From Methylomonas paludis (GTDB lineage Bacteria > Pseudomonadota > Gammaproteobacteria > Methylococcales > Methylomonadaceae), in NCBI RefSeq assembly GCF_018734325.1, contig NZ_CP073754.1:1364001-1428000 (forward strand): a DNA stretch of 64,000 bases, written 5' to 3'. The notes under the pieces are model-generated. The model was not told the origin of the DNA. It saw only the letters and a list, made by a program, of their open reading frames with translations, and made no database searches. Within the stretch, counting starts at the first letter, position 1, and each line of letters starts with the position of its first letter. Positions 28,701 through 36,384 of the stretch are shown here, piece by piece. The position numbers were made by a program, and so were the translations under genes.

Positions 28701-30308
28701 CTAATGGTCTAAATTATTAGTTTTATAAAGTGCTCTAACTGATTGCTGTTGTATTGCGAAAGAAATAATGGGTTGATCCGCATCGGCAAATTCTGCAAAC
28801 AGCGGGATTTTTAGCGTTACCGACCGCCAATGAAAATTGTTGATATTTGCGGTACTGGAAGAATTTAGCGGATAGCCAGCATTGAACAGCCGCGAAAATG
28901 AGTTGAAATCATTGGCGTTGCGAATGTTCTGAACAAATGGCCGCCAAATAAGACTTATAGCAAGGCTTAGTTCATCACGTTTGAGGAGGACGGGCGATTT
29001 GATGACAGAATTGCCGTTTGGGAAGCCGGCTAAACTTAATTGTAGACTGGATGCTGCAATTAAAGAAAAAGAGTTATTTTGAAACTGACGGGACACTGCA
29101 GATATGGAAAACAAATCAGGCGGCGAAGTTAAGCCAACGCCGTTGCTCAGGAAGTGACGACCAGGTGTATGATTAATTATTGGAAAATAATTTTTGAAAT
29201 CCAGGTTACTGCAATCTGCACAGTAGCTTGGGTAAAAAAGCTGATTTATGGCATTTTCACCCGCTGTTAGTCGGAAATCTTTAACCGTAACAGTGTGATA
29301 ATCGCCAAGCGCCGAGTTTTGTTTTCCCTGGTGGCTGATGGATTCCCTGTTCACTAGTGCCGATACCGGTGAAGAAAACTGAGCAGTTCCTGCTAACAGC
29401 CCACCTCCGCTATCTTGACTGATAAAATCTTTGGCGTTCGCTTGATTATCATCGTAGTCGATACAAGTGGCTTTATGACATCGTGGCTGGTAATTGTATC
29501 CAGCGTTAACACTATCTTGAAATTGATGAATCAGTGGTTGACCAACATTATTTTGACGGCAGTACCAGAGGATGTGCCGACTCTGAAGGCGCATCGTGCG
29601 CGATTGATGCGCATCACTGCGTTCAGCGCATCCTACGCCGTACCCGTCAAAATAAGATTGGTTGACTACTAGATGCGGATTGAGTTTGATATCGATAACC
29701 GATTCTGCAGACTTTGCCAGAGCGGAGGTGGAAAATAGAACGCTGAATAAACAGCCAATAGCGAGTACAACCAGTTTTGCAACCAGAATCCCGGCACCAT
29801 GCAGTAGCAGGGTGGCCAGCATAAAACCCAGCGTATAAGACAACAGACTGGCCGAAGTGGAAATTTCCTGGCCGTGGGCATAACCGTGGCAAAAGCCGAA
29901 AAAGGCCACGATCAGCACATTAATTTTGTTATTGAAACGGATTTTACGGCTGATCAAGACCCCGAACACCGCCCCGGACAGCAAAATAATGCCTTCCAGA
30001 TTGGGCAGCGCCAAACCCGCCGCCCCGGCCAAACCGCCGAGACTCATCACTCCCACAAAGGCCAGCGGCAATAACCAGATTGCCCGGCCCCGCAACTGGG
30101 CGGCCCAGATGCCGACCGCCAGCATGGTCAGCAAATGATCCCAGCCGCTTAAGGGATGGTTAAAGCCATTAGTCCAGCCTATGCTGTTAAAATTGAGCAT
30201 TTGCCTAGCCACAAATGCCAGCATCAGGGTCACAGGCAAACCTACAGACAACCAGAAGCCGCCGAAATTTCGGCTACGCATAAACTGAATGTAAGCAAAG
30301 GGTGACAT
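28701..30308 (-). CDS. HupE-like permease fused to a Cys-containing C-terminal region
   Basis: A 535-residue frame. Residues 45-198 are a HupE/UreJ core (NHPLSGWDHLLTMLAVGIWA, GFCHGYAHGQE). Typical HupE proteins stop there at about 190-210 residues; here the frame continues for some 335 polar residues of no recognised family, with cysteines at 227, 250, 277, 282, 363 and 366. Residues near 224-243 (GCAERSDAHQSRTMRLQS) are encoded by a REP element in reverse orientation, so the repeat has been absorbed into the coding frame or the frame past it is not biological. It sits nine bases upstream of the TonB receptor. Confidence 0.65.
   Translation of the reverse strand: MSPFAYIQFMRSRNFGGFWLSVGLPVTLMLAFVARQMLNFNSIGWTNGFNHPLSGWDHLLTMLAVGIWAAQLRGRAIWLLPLAFVGVMSLGGLAGAAGLALPNLEGIILLSGAVFGVLISRKIRFNNKINVLIVAFFGFCHGYAHGQEISTSASLLSYTLGFMLATLLLHGAGILVAKLVVLAIGCLFSVLFSTSALAKSAESVIDIKLNPHLVVNQSYFDGYGVGCAERSDAHQSRTMRLQSRHILWYCRQNNVGQPLIHQFQDSVNAGYNYQPRCHKATCIDYDDNQANAKDFISQDSGGGLLAGTAQFSSPVSALVNRESISHQGKQNSALGDYHTVTVKDFRLTAGENAINQLFYPSYCADCSNLDFKNYFPIINHTPGRHFLSNGVGLTSPPDLFSISAVSRQFQNNSFSLIAASSLQLSLAGFPNGNSVIKSPVLLKRDELSLAISLIWRPFVQNIRNANDFNSFSRLFNAGYPLNSSSTANINNFHWRSVTLKIPLFAEFADADQPIISFAIQQQSVRALYKTNNLDH
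29606..29636 (-). repeat. REP element inside the HupE-fusion frame
   Basis: On the minus strand: GTAGGATGCGCTGAACGCAG, then TGATGCGCATC. It matches the element at 2293-2323 almost base for base, including the following GATTGATGCG/CGCACGATGCGCC context. REP elements are normally intergenic, so a copy inside an open frame is unusual. Confidence 0.8.
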
Positions 30309-30477
30309 GCGGGGCGATGCTTATGAATGTAAAAGTTGGTAAAGATGATACCGGATTTTGTATGAAATTGAAAAAAATTATCTTAATAAACTTGGCCGCT
30401 CCAGATAACTCAAGATATCACGGTAAAATCCGGCCCTAGGTTTCGAGGGAACTCAACGCGATCATCAGCCGGATTAA

Positions 30478-31041
30478 TTAGGGATTGCCGTCCGATGCTG
30501 GTTGGAATAGTCGAGTAAGACAGAGATTAAGTCCTCTGATCAAGCCGACTATGGCGACAAGTATAACCCCGCTGGTCAAGGCAAAACCCGCAGTAAAGCT
30601 TATGGTGTCAACATCCAACCAGATATCGTAAACATGGGCTTGTCCGTGCAGGAAGCCTATCATGACGACCATCGCTATTCCTACCAAACGTGACAGCGTG
30701 TCCCCGGACGCTAGTAACACAATCAGACTAAACACCAGACCCTGCACAATATCTCCAGCGCGAACAATCTCTACATATGCCAGTGACAGTCCACCGCCAA
30801 GCAACATTGCAGCCACAAATATCAGTGGCATAAAACTCAAGCTGCGTTTGTCTGATCCGGAAAACAGTAAACCGATAGTCAGCAAAGTTAAAACATGATC
30901 CGCGCTGGTGAACGGGTGAATTAGGCCAGCCAGAAAATCAGGCGATTCACTTGAGGTATGCCAGGGATGTGCTGAAACAGTTATGGGTAATACCGCAGTC
31001 GCCAAAGCGAGTATATGGAAAATTTTTGCCTTATTTTTCAT
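30478..31041 (-). CDS. HupE/UreJ-family membrane protein
   Basis: A 187-residue HupE-like protein. Signal peptide ending TVSAHPWH is followed by the metal-site helix IHPFTSADHVLTLLTIGLLF and the later IGFLHGQAHVYD motif. ATG 31041 is selected because AGGAGG lies five bases upstream; the frame can extend to 31134 but without a site. It is the third HupE/UreJ-type gene in this cluster, all on the minus strand, and the most upstream. Confidence 0.85.
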   Translation of the reverse strand: MKNKAKIFHILALATAVLPITVSAHPWHTSSESPDFLAGLIHPFTSADHVLTLLTIGLLFSGSDKRSLSFMPLIFVAAMLLGGGLSLAYVEIVRAGDIVQGLVFSLIVLLASGDTLSRLVGIAMVVMIGFLHGQAHVYDIWLDVDTISFTAGFALTSGVILVAIVGLIRGLNLCLTRLFQPASDGNP

Positions 31042-31500
31042 TATCGCCTCCTGAGCGTGATTGCCTAAATTTGAACTGAAATTTGTAGTGCGTCTAGATT
31101 CTAACAAAAATATGAAAATAATAAAATTTCTCATAAAAAAGCTTATGGCTACGCCAATTTAGCTGGAAATCATGCTCGAGCCCTGTCTGTATTCGTTACG
31201 GGGGAATAGTGTAATACCTCGGTTATTGTTTTCAATTTATTGATTAAAATATGTCTTTTACATAAATAAATTGAGGTATGGCGCTAGAAAACACTGTCGA
31301 CTGCCTTGTATGATAATTATTTTAAATATCATAATATTGGTATATATTAAACACGGAGATAGTAATCTGTCGGTAGACTATGTAAGCGTTGTTTATCGAC
31401 AGTTTTTGGCCATGTCTGAGATAACTGTGGTATGCAGTCAGTCGATCAACCTTAAATTATGATTTGACTATTGTGTGCTGATAGTGAAGGTGGACATGGT
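31042..31500. other. AT-rich intergenic region upstream of the HupE cluster
   Basis: About 460 AT-rich bases with short frames only. The promoter for the minus-strand HupE/TonB cluster should be here. It ends abruptly at 31499 where the rseB duplicate begins. I see no recognised riboswitch. Confidence 0.45.
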
Positions 31501-32265
31501 TTTTTTAAGGAAACCAGTCAAAAAATCATTAATCACCATCCCATAGACAGTTCATTCATTATCAATTTGCCCAGCGACAGTGCCGATCTGGATAAGCTTT
31601 ATACGCTGAGTAATGTGGGTCAGGAATCGATTGCGATGCTGCCGGCTCAGATTGTGGAAATCAAGCCTGTGGATCAATTGCGTTATGCCCGGAAAATCTG
31701 GATAGAAACTCAGCATTACCTGCCGTTAAAAACTGAAGTTTATAATCCTGACGGGGAAATTCTGGAACAGGTGGTGTTTACTGATCTGAAATTCAGCAAC
31801 GGCACCGAAGTTGATGCGGTTGAAAGTCAGGACAACGCTAATGTGCATATCAAGCATATTCATGCCAGTCAGGCCGAACCGCTGGAAAATGCGCCGTTCA
31901 TTTTGAAAAACTGGCCGGCTGGTTTTAAGACGGTGTTTTTTATTCGCAACTCGTTGCAAGCTTCGCAAAAAGCGGTGGATCATTTGCTGATCAGTGATGG
32001 ATTTTCTACCGTATCGGTTTATCTGGAACCTAAAACCGAGCAGGGTGTGCAGGGTTTGCACAGTTTGGGTATGGTGAATTCTTATAGCAAGGTGATAGCC
32101 GATTCGCAAATTACGGTGCTGGGTGAAGTGCCGGCGCAAACCGTGGAAACCATTGCTCAGGGTATTGTGTTGCGGTAGTAGATGGATTTTGCTGGCCTTG
32201 GTTTGATTAAGGCTGTGCGGTGAAATCCTCGATTCCACTGCGTTGCATCGAGGCTACGGGTGGCG
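31499..32265 (+). pseudogene. 5'-truncated duplicate of rseB
   Basis: A copy of 22298-23064 at about 99 percent identity by eye. It begins in the T-run before KETSQKIINHHP and runs through the rseB stop and the downstream REP. Differences are a handful of single bases (for example GCGGCT to GCGGTT, changing Ala to Val) and one base in the REP. The first third of rseB (signal peptide and N-terminal domain start) is missing; an accidental upstream ATG gives a 235-residue frame without signal peptide. It is therefore most likely non-functional. Confidence 0.88.
32227..32257 (-). repeat. REP element ending the rseB duplicate
   Basis: The copy of the rseB-downstream REP (CCTCGAT...ATCGAGGCTAC), with complete 7-bp arms. 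Similarity between the two rseB segments stops eight bases after it (GGGTGGCG). Confidence 0.8.
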
Positions 32266-32287
32266 ATGATGAAGGCTGTGTTGATGG

Positions 32288-32607
32288 TTGGTATCTAAGA
32301 TAGTTCACTCAGGTAGCATTCAAATTGTCCCAATCACTCTTAATTGGAGCGAGTCTGCAGTTAATTGGAATAATCAGCCTTCGCTTGGCTTGCCGGTAGC
32401 ATCTGGTGTTGTAGTTAAAAATTCGGCCAGTTTTGTTGCCGTTGATATTACCAACCTAGTAACCTCATGGCTTACCTCACCAGCAGGAAATTTTGGCTTG
32501 GCGATACAACCCGACTCTAAATTTCATCTCACATCTATTTTGATTGACAGCAAGGAAAATACTGCAACTAGTCATCCGGCTTTCATAGACATCACTTTAG
32601 CGGATAT
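32288..32607 (+). pseudogene. DNRLRE/collagen-like surface protein gene, middle fragment before IS
   Basis: The frame encodes part of a DNRLRE domain (LNWSESAVNWNNQPSLG, FVAVDITNLVTSWLT, SPAGNFGLAIQPD, KENTATSHPAFIDITLADI). The 5' part of the gene is missing: upstream there is the rseB duplicate instead. The frame stops at the IS3-type insertion, and the rest continues at 34280. Removing the IS and one copy of the 5-bp duplication joins it in frame as ITLADIGPKGDTGATG, exactly the usual DNRLRE-collagen junction. Confidence 0.85.
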
Positions 32608-32669
32608 CCCCCCGCGTCAGACTAGTTGTCGTCTCAAATTTTTAAAGCCAATAAAATTTGAGATTAGAG

Positions 32670-33161
32670 ATGAAAACATATACAAGGTATTCTGAAGACT
32701 TCAAAGAGCAAGCTCTGAGAAAAGTTTACAACCGTGGAAACGACCAATCGATTCAGGATATTGCGAAGGACTTGAACGTTTGCTGGCAAACCCTAAAAAC
32801 ATGGATGAAAAAAGCTAAATTGCATAACTCCCGAGATCTACCGTCGAAATCGAAACGCCCTGATGATTGGCGTCCTGAAGAACGTCTCTCAGCGTTACAG
32901 AAATCTTATGGCTTGAACGGGGAAGACTTGAATGCCTGGTGCCGTGAACAAGGGTTATTCGTTCATCAGCTTGAGCAGTGGAAAGCTGAATTCTGTCGTC
33001 AGGGTGGCGTATCTGAAAAAGGTGAAGTGCATACCCTAAAAGCGGAAATTCATACCCTGGAGCGAGAGTTGTTACGCAAAGACAAAGCCTTAGCAGAAGC
33101 CGCCGCGCTGTTGGTTCTGCAAAAAAAGTTCCGAGCGCTCTTGGGGGGAGAGGTCGAATGA
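32670..33161 (+). CDS. IS3-type transposase OrfA
   Basis: A 163-residue helix-turn-helix protein (YSEDFKEQALRKVYNRGNDQ, IAKDLNVCWQTLKTWMKKAK), with a C-terminal coiled-coil/leucine-zipper-like part (LKAEIHTLERELLRKDKAL). The ATG at 32670 is preferred over an upstream TTG at 32658. Its stop overlaps the OrfB start as ATGA rather than using an obvious -1 slippery site. Confidence 0.88.
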   Translation: MKTYTRYSEDFKEQALRKVYNRGNDQSIQDIAKDLNVCWQTLKTWMKKAKLHNSRDLPSKSKRPDDWRPEERLSALQKSYGLNGEDLNAWCREQGLFVHQLEQWKAEFCRQGGVSEKGEVHTLKAEIHTLERELLRKDKALAEAAALLVLQKKFRALLGGEVE

Positions 33162-34240
33162 CTGCCCACGAAGAGCGCAAGCAAGTAATTGTTTTACTGA
33201 ATGAATCGATAATAGCGGGTGCGCGGCAAGCCCAAGCTTGTGAAGTGCTGGGTTTAAGCGAACGCACCTTGCAGCGCTGGCAGACCGGTGAGACCGTTCA
33301 TTGTGATCAACGTCCATTACGTGAATATCAACCGCCGCATAAGCTTACCGTCATGGAGCGAGCCGAGGTGTTGGCTGTTGCCAATTCCGATGAATTTGGG
33401 CATCTGCCGCCGAGTCAGATCGTACCTCGGCTGGCCGATCAAGGCCGCTATCTGGCTTCTGAATCGACATTCTATCGCGTACTGCGAGCAGAAAACCAAT
33501 TGGCACACCGTCGCAGTGAACGCCCTGCTCAATCCCGCACTAAACCGCGTGCCCTCTGTGCCACCGTACCTAACCAACTTTATAGCTGGGATATTACCTA
33601 TCTGCCATCAGCAATCCGTGGACAGTTTTTCTATCTTTACCTGTTTGTGGATATTTTCAGCCGAAAGATCGTGGGTTGGCAGGTGTTTGAAGAGGAAAGC
33701 AGTACCTTGGCAGGCGAATTGTTACGTGACCTGTGCCATCGTGAGGGGATACAGCCCAAACAGCTGATACTGCACTCTGATAACGGTAGCCCCATGAAAG
33801 GCGCTACCATGCTGGCAACCTTGCAACAACTCGGTGTCATGCCCTCGTTAAGTCGGCCTTCGGTTAGCAACGACAATCCTTACTCAGAATCGCTCTTTAA
33901 GACCTTAAAATACCGGCCAAACTATCCGTTAAAGCCGTTTGCAAAGGTGACGGATGCTCGTGACTGGGTAACGAGACTGGTGGAATGGTACAACCACGAG
34001 CATCGCCACAGCGCCATCCGGTTTGTCACGCCAGCGCAACGCCATGAAGGCTTAGATCAAGGCCTACTGGTTAAGCGTAAAGCCGTTTATGAGGCTGCCC
34101 GTGATCGAAACCCGAAGCGATGGACTGGTAACACGCGGAATTGGGATTGCATCCAAGCAGTCCACCTTAATCCTGATAAGCCAGTGACTAACAGTAAACC
34201 TAATACAGAGGAGACAACTCAGAACAAAAATGCCGCTTAA
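33158..34240 (+). CDS. IS3-type transposase OrfB (rve-type integrase core)
   Basis: A 360-residue protein with an N-terminal helix-turn-helix (ACEVLGLSERTLQRWQTG) and the rve catalytic core. Candidate DDE residues are Asp in SWDITYLPS, Asp in LILHSDNGSP and Glu in NDNPYSESLFKTLK. The frame is intact. The purine-rich GGAGAGG just upstream and the ATGA overlap suggest coupled translation from OrfA. Confidence 0.9.
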   Translation: MTAHEERKQVIVLLNESIIAGARQAQACEVLGLSERTLQRWQTGETVHCDQRPLREYQPPHKLTVMERAEVLAVANSDEFGHLPPSQIVPRLADQGRYLASESTFYRVLRAENQLAHRRSERPAQSRTKPRALCATVPNQLYSWDITYLPSAIRGQFFYLYLFVDIFSRKIVGWQVFEEESSTLAGELLRDLCHREGIQPKQLILHSDNGSPMKGATMLATLQQLGVMPSLSRPSVSNDNPYSESLFKTLKYRPNYPLKPFAKVTDARDWVTRLVEWYNHEHRHSAIRFVTPAQRHEGLDQGLLVKRKAVYEAARDRNPKRWTGNTRNWDCIQAVHLNPDKPVTNSKPNTEETTQNKNAA

Positions 34241-34279
34241 GATTTAAACGTCGAGGCGACAACTACATTGACAATTTCC

Positions 34280-34576
34280 GATATTGGTCCAAAAGGTGAC
34301 ACTGGTGCCACGGGCTTACAAGGCCCAAAAGGTGATACTGGAGCCACAGGTCCAGCGGTAACTACATCGTCAGTTTGTTCAGACGGGGGTAGTTGTTCTT
34401 GTACAAACAAAACCATATCAAAAGTAACGGCAGGTGCGACCGGGGTCGGTAATAATCAATTCAATTCAGGAGCATCAGGTTCTTGTAATGTTACGTCAGA
34501 TACAGGATCTTGTACTGGTAATGCTTCTCCGGCAACAGGTTACTATGTTGATAGTTTTCAACTGTACGAGGCCTAA
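34280..34576 (+). pseudogene. DNRLRE/collagen-like protein gene, 3' fragment after IS
   Basis: It continues the frame cut at 32607: GPKGDTGATGLQGPKGDTGA is a collagen-like Gly-x-y tract, followed by a Ser/Thr/Cys-rich C-terminal domain with TSSVCSDGGSCSC and ending in GYYVDSFQLYEA. With the 5' end replaced and the middle interrupted, the gene is broken twice. Confidence 0.85.
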
Positions 34577-34655
34577 ACCTATTACATACAAGGTAGTTGC
34601 TGTGTTTGTAGCCCTTAATGATTTAAGGCCATAAGCCGCACTCATCAAAGCCGTT

Positions 34656-34677
34656 GCCACCGCTGATAGGCGGTGGC
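34656..34677 (+). terminator. Hairpin terminator after the collagen-like gene
   Basis: Perfect 8-bp stem GCCACCGC / GCGGTGGC with a TGATAG loop, followed by a short T run (GTTTC). It lies 80 bases after the stop of the collagen-like fragment. The short T run makes efficiency uncertain. Confidence 0.55.
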
Positions 34678-34784
34678 GTTTCATGGCTGCCATTTCTTCC
34701 ATTCCTCGATCAATTCATTCTGGTTTGCGATAACCCAAGTCATTACTTCAGCACGCAAACCTCTGGGAAAAGTGCCTTCTATTG

Positions 34785-34892
34785 AAAAGCCGACACCGTA
34801 GCCTCGATGCAACGCAGTGGAATCGAGGATCATCGCAGCCAATTACCCCAAAAACACCAAAGCCCACATCGAAGCCATTTTACCCAACCCCA
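34785..34892 (-). repeat. 108-bp repeat with REP core, inverted copy
   Basis: This unit holds a CTCGAT-class REP (34798-34828) and a longer unique flank (CATCGCAGCCAATTACCCC, GCCCACATCGAAGCCATTTT). The same unit occurs inverted at 42403-42508 and again at 42620-42717. The pair brackets the efflux operon at 34.9-40.7 kb. Confidence 0.8.
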
Positions 34893-34944
34893 TAACAGCC
34901 AACACCTCATTAAGGCAACGCTGAATCAATAACCTGACATACAT

Positions 34945-36384
34945 TCACGGCAACACCCTAGCCGGACTAGGCTCAGCCAGCCCAGCCTTTTGTTCCGCCT
35001 GCACAATCCAGCCGCCGCCCATCGCTCTATACAACTGGATCAAAGCCGTATATCGATCGCTACGCGCCTGCACCAAATCAATCTGACCCTCATAAAATTG
35101 GCGCAGCGAGTCCAGCACTTCCAGGTAATACGTATAACCCTCGTCATAACGTACCCGTGAGGTATGCACATACTTTTGCAAAGCGTCCAGCCGGCGGGTT
35201 TGCGTGTTTAACCGTTCATTGGATTTGGCGCCGGCAATCAAAGCATCTTCATACTCACGAAACCCCGACAAAATGGCTTTTTGATAACCGGCCAAAGTAG
35301 CCTGTTGCTGGGCTTCCGCAGACTGAACCTGTCCAGCGATACGGCCGGCGGTAAAAATGGGTCCCAGCACCTGGCTGCCTATGCTCCAGAAATTAGCACC
35401 AGGCGCAAACAGTTCCGCCATCTGCAAGCTGGCCTGACCAACATTGCCGCCCAGCGTGACCGTTGGAAAATACTGACCTCTGGCCACGCCGATTTTAGCG
35501 TTGGCAGAGATCAGATTCTGTTCAGCCTGCTGAATATCAGGTCTGCGCATCAGCAATTCCGAAGGCAAACCGGCCGGCACCGCCGGAAAGTGCATCTCAT
35601 TCAAGCTCAGGCCGCGTTCAATAGCACCCGGCGGCTTACCCAGCAACAAACTTAAAGCATGCTCAGTTTGGGCAATTTGTTGTTCGTAATAAGGAATAAA
35701 TGCCCGGCGCCGCTCAAGCTCAGAAGTTGACTGGATCAGCTCAATTTCCGAAGCTTGCCCCTCTTCAAAACGGGCTTTGGCAATACGGTTTTCCTCGGAT
35801 AGACTGGCAACGATTTGCTTAGTGATCTGCAGATCAAGATCCAGAGCGCGCAGCACGATGTAAGACTGGGCAACCGCACTAACCAGCGTCAGCACCACCC
35901 CGTCACGCGCGGCTTTTTGCGCCAGCAGATCGGCACCGGCCGCTTCCTTGGCACGGCGTAACTGACCCCAGACATCCAGCTCCCAGGACATCGTGGCACC
36001 GAGCTGCGCGGAATCAGTATCAGGACGCTTGCCCAACCCAAACGGAAGTGCCTGAGAGCTGGTCTGCTGACGATCATAGCTGCCCAGGCCAAAAATCTGC
36101 GGAAACAGATTGGAACGCACCGTGCCGTAAACCCCCATAAACTGCTCGACATTGGCAATCGCAATCTTTAAATCAAGATTATTAAGCAGTGCCTGTTCGA
36201 CCAGTTTATTCAAGGCAGGGTCCTGCAACTGTTCCCACCAGGGCAAATTGGCGGTATCGCGGGTTTCCTCGGCAGCAAAACGCCACTGCTGCGGTGCCGC
36301 TATCTCAGGCTTTTGATAATCAGGGCCAATTTTAAAGCAACCCGTCAAACTGATGGCAAGCGCCAATACGGTCAGCTTATTCAT
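34945..36384 (-). CDS. OprM-type outer-membrane efflux lipoprotein
   Basis: The outer-membrane channel of an RND tripartite pump (479 residues). The signal peptide ends in the lipobox LTGC (after LAISL); the TolC/OprM repeats follow (QALLNNLDLKIAIANVEQF, RGQYFPTVTLGGNVG). ATG 36384 is chosen since it carries the lipoprotein signal, has GGGGAAGG upstream and overlaps the pump gene stop by 8 bases; the longer frame to 36504 lies inside the pump gene. Confidence 0.93.
   Translation of the reverse strand: MNKLTVLALAISLTGCFKIGPDYQKPEIAAPQQWRFAAEETRDTANLPWWEQLQDPALNKLVEQALLNNLDLKIAIANVEQFMGVYGTVRSNLFPQIFGLGSYDRQQTSSQALPFGLGKRPDTDSAQLGATMSWELDVWGQLRRAKEAAGADLLAQKAARDGVVLTLVSAVAQSYIVLRALDLDLQITKQIVASLSEENRIAKARFEEGQASEIELIQSTSELERRRAFIPYYEQQIAQTEHALSLLLGKPPGAIERGLSLNEMHFPAVPAGLPSELLMRRPDIQQAEQNLISANAKIGVARGQYFPTVTLGGNVGQASLQMAELFAPGANFWSIGSQVLGPIFTAGRIAGQVQSAEAQQQATLAGYQKAILSGFREYEDALIAGAKSNERLNTQTRRLDALQKYVHTSRVRYDEGYTYYLEVLDSLRQFYEGQIDLVQARSDRYTALIQLYRAMGGGWIVQAEQKAGLAEPSPARVLP

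Larger units (their letters stand above)
32608..34279 (+). mobile_element. Complete IS3-type insertion sequence, copy 1 (1672 bp)
   Basis: The ends are fixed by the interrupted reading frame and by comparison with copy 2. The terminal inverted repeat is GTCAGACTAGTTGTCGTCTC on the left and, reverse complemented, GTCAATGTAGTTGTCGCCTC on the right. A 5-bp target duplication, GATAT, flanks it (32603-32607 and 34280-34284). It carries two overlapping genes with an intact DDE set, so it may be active. Confidence 0.9.

Noticed and set aside
31271-31462. 63-residue plus-strand frame in the AT-rich region
   Set aside because: AT-rich chance frame without family features, close to the breakpoint of the rseB duplicate.
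31471-32178. A second functional RseB
   Set aside because: The copy lacks the signal peptide and N-terminal part; the upstream ATG is accidental, so a periplasmic product is unlikely.
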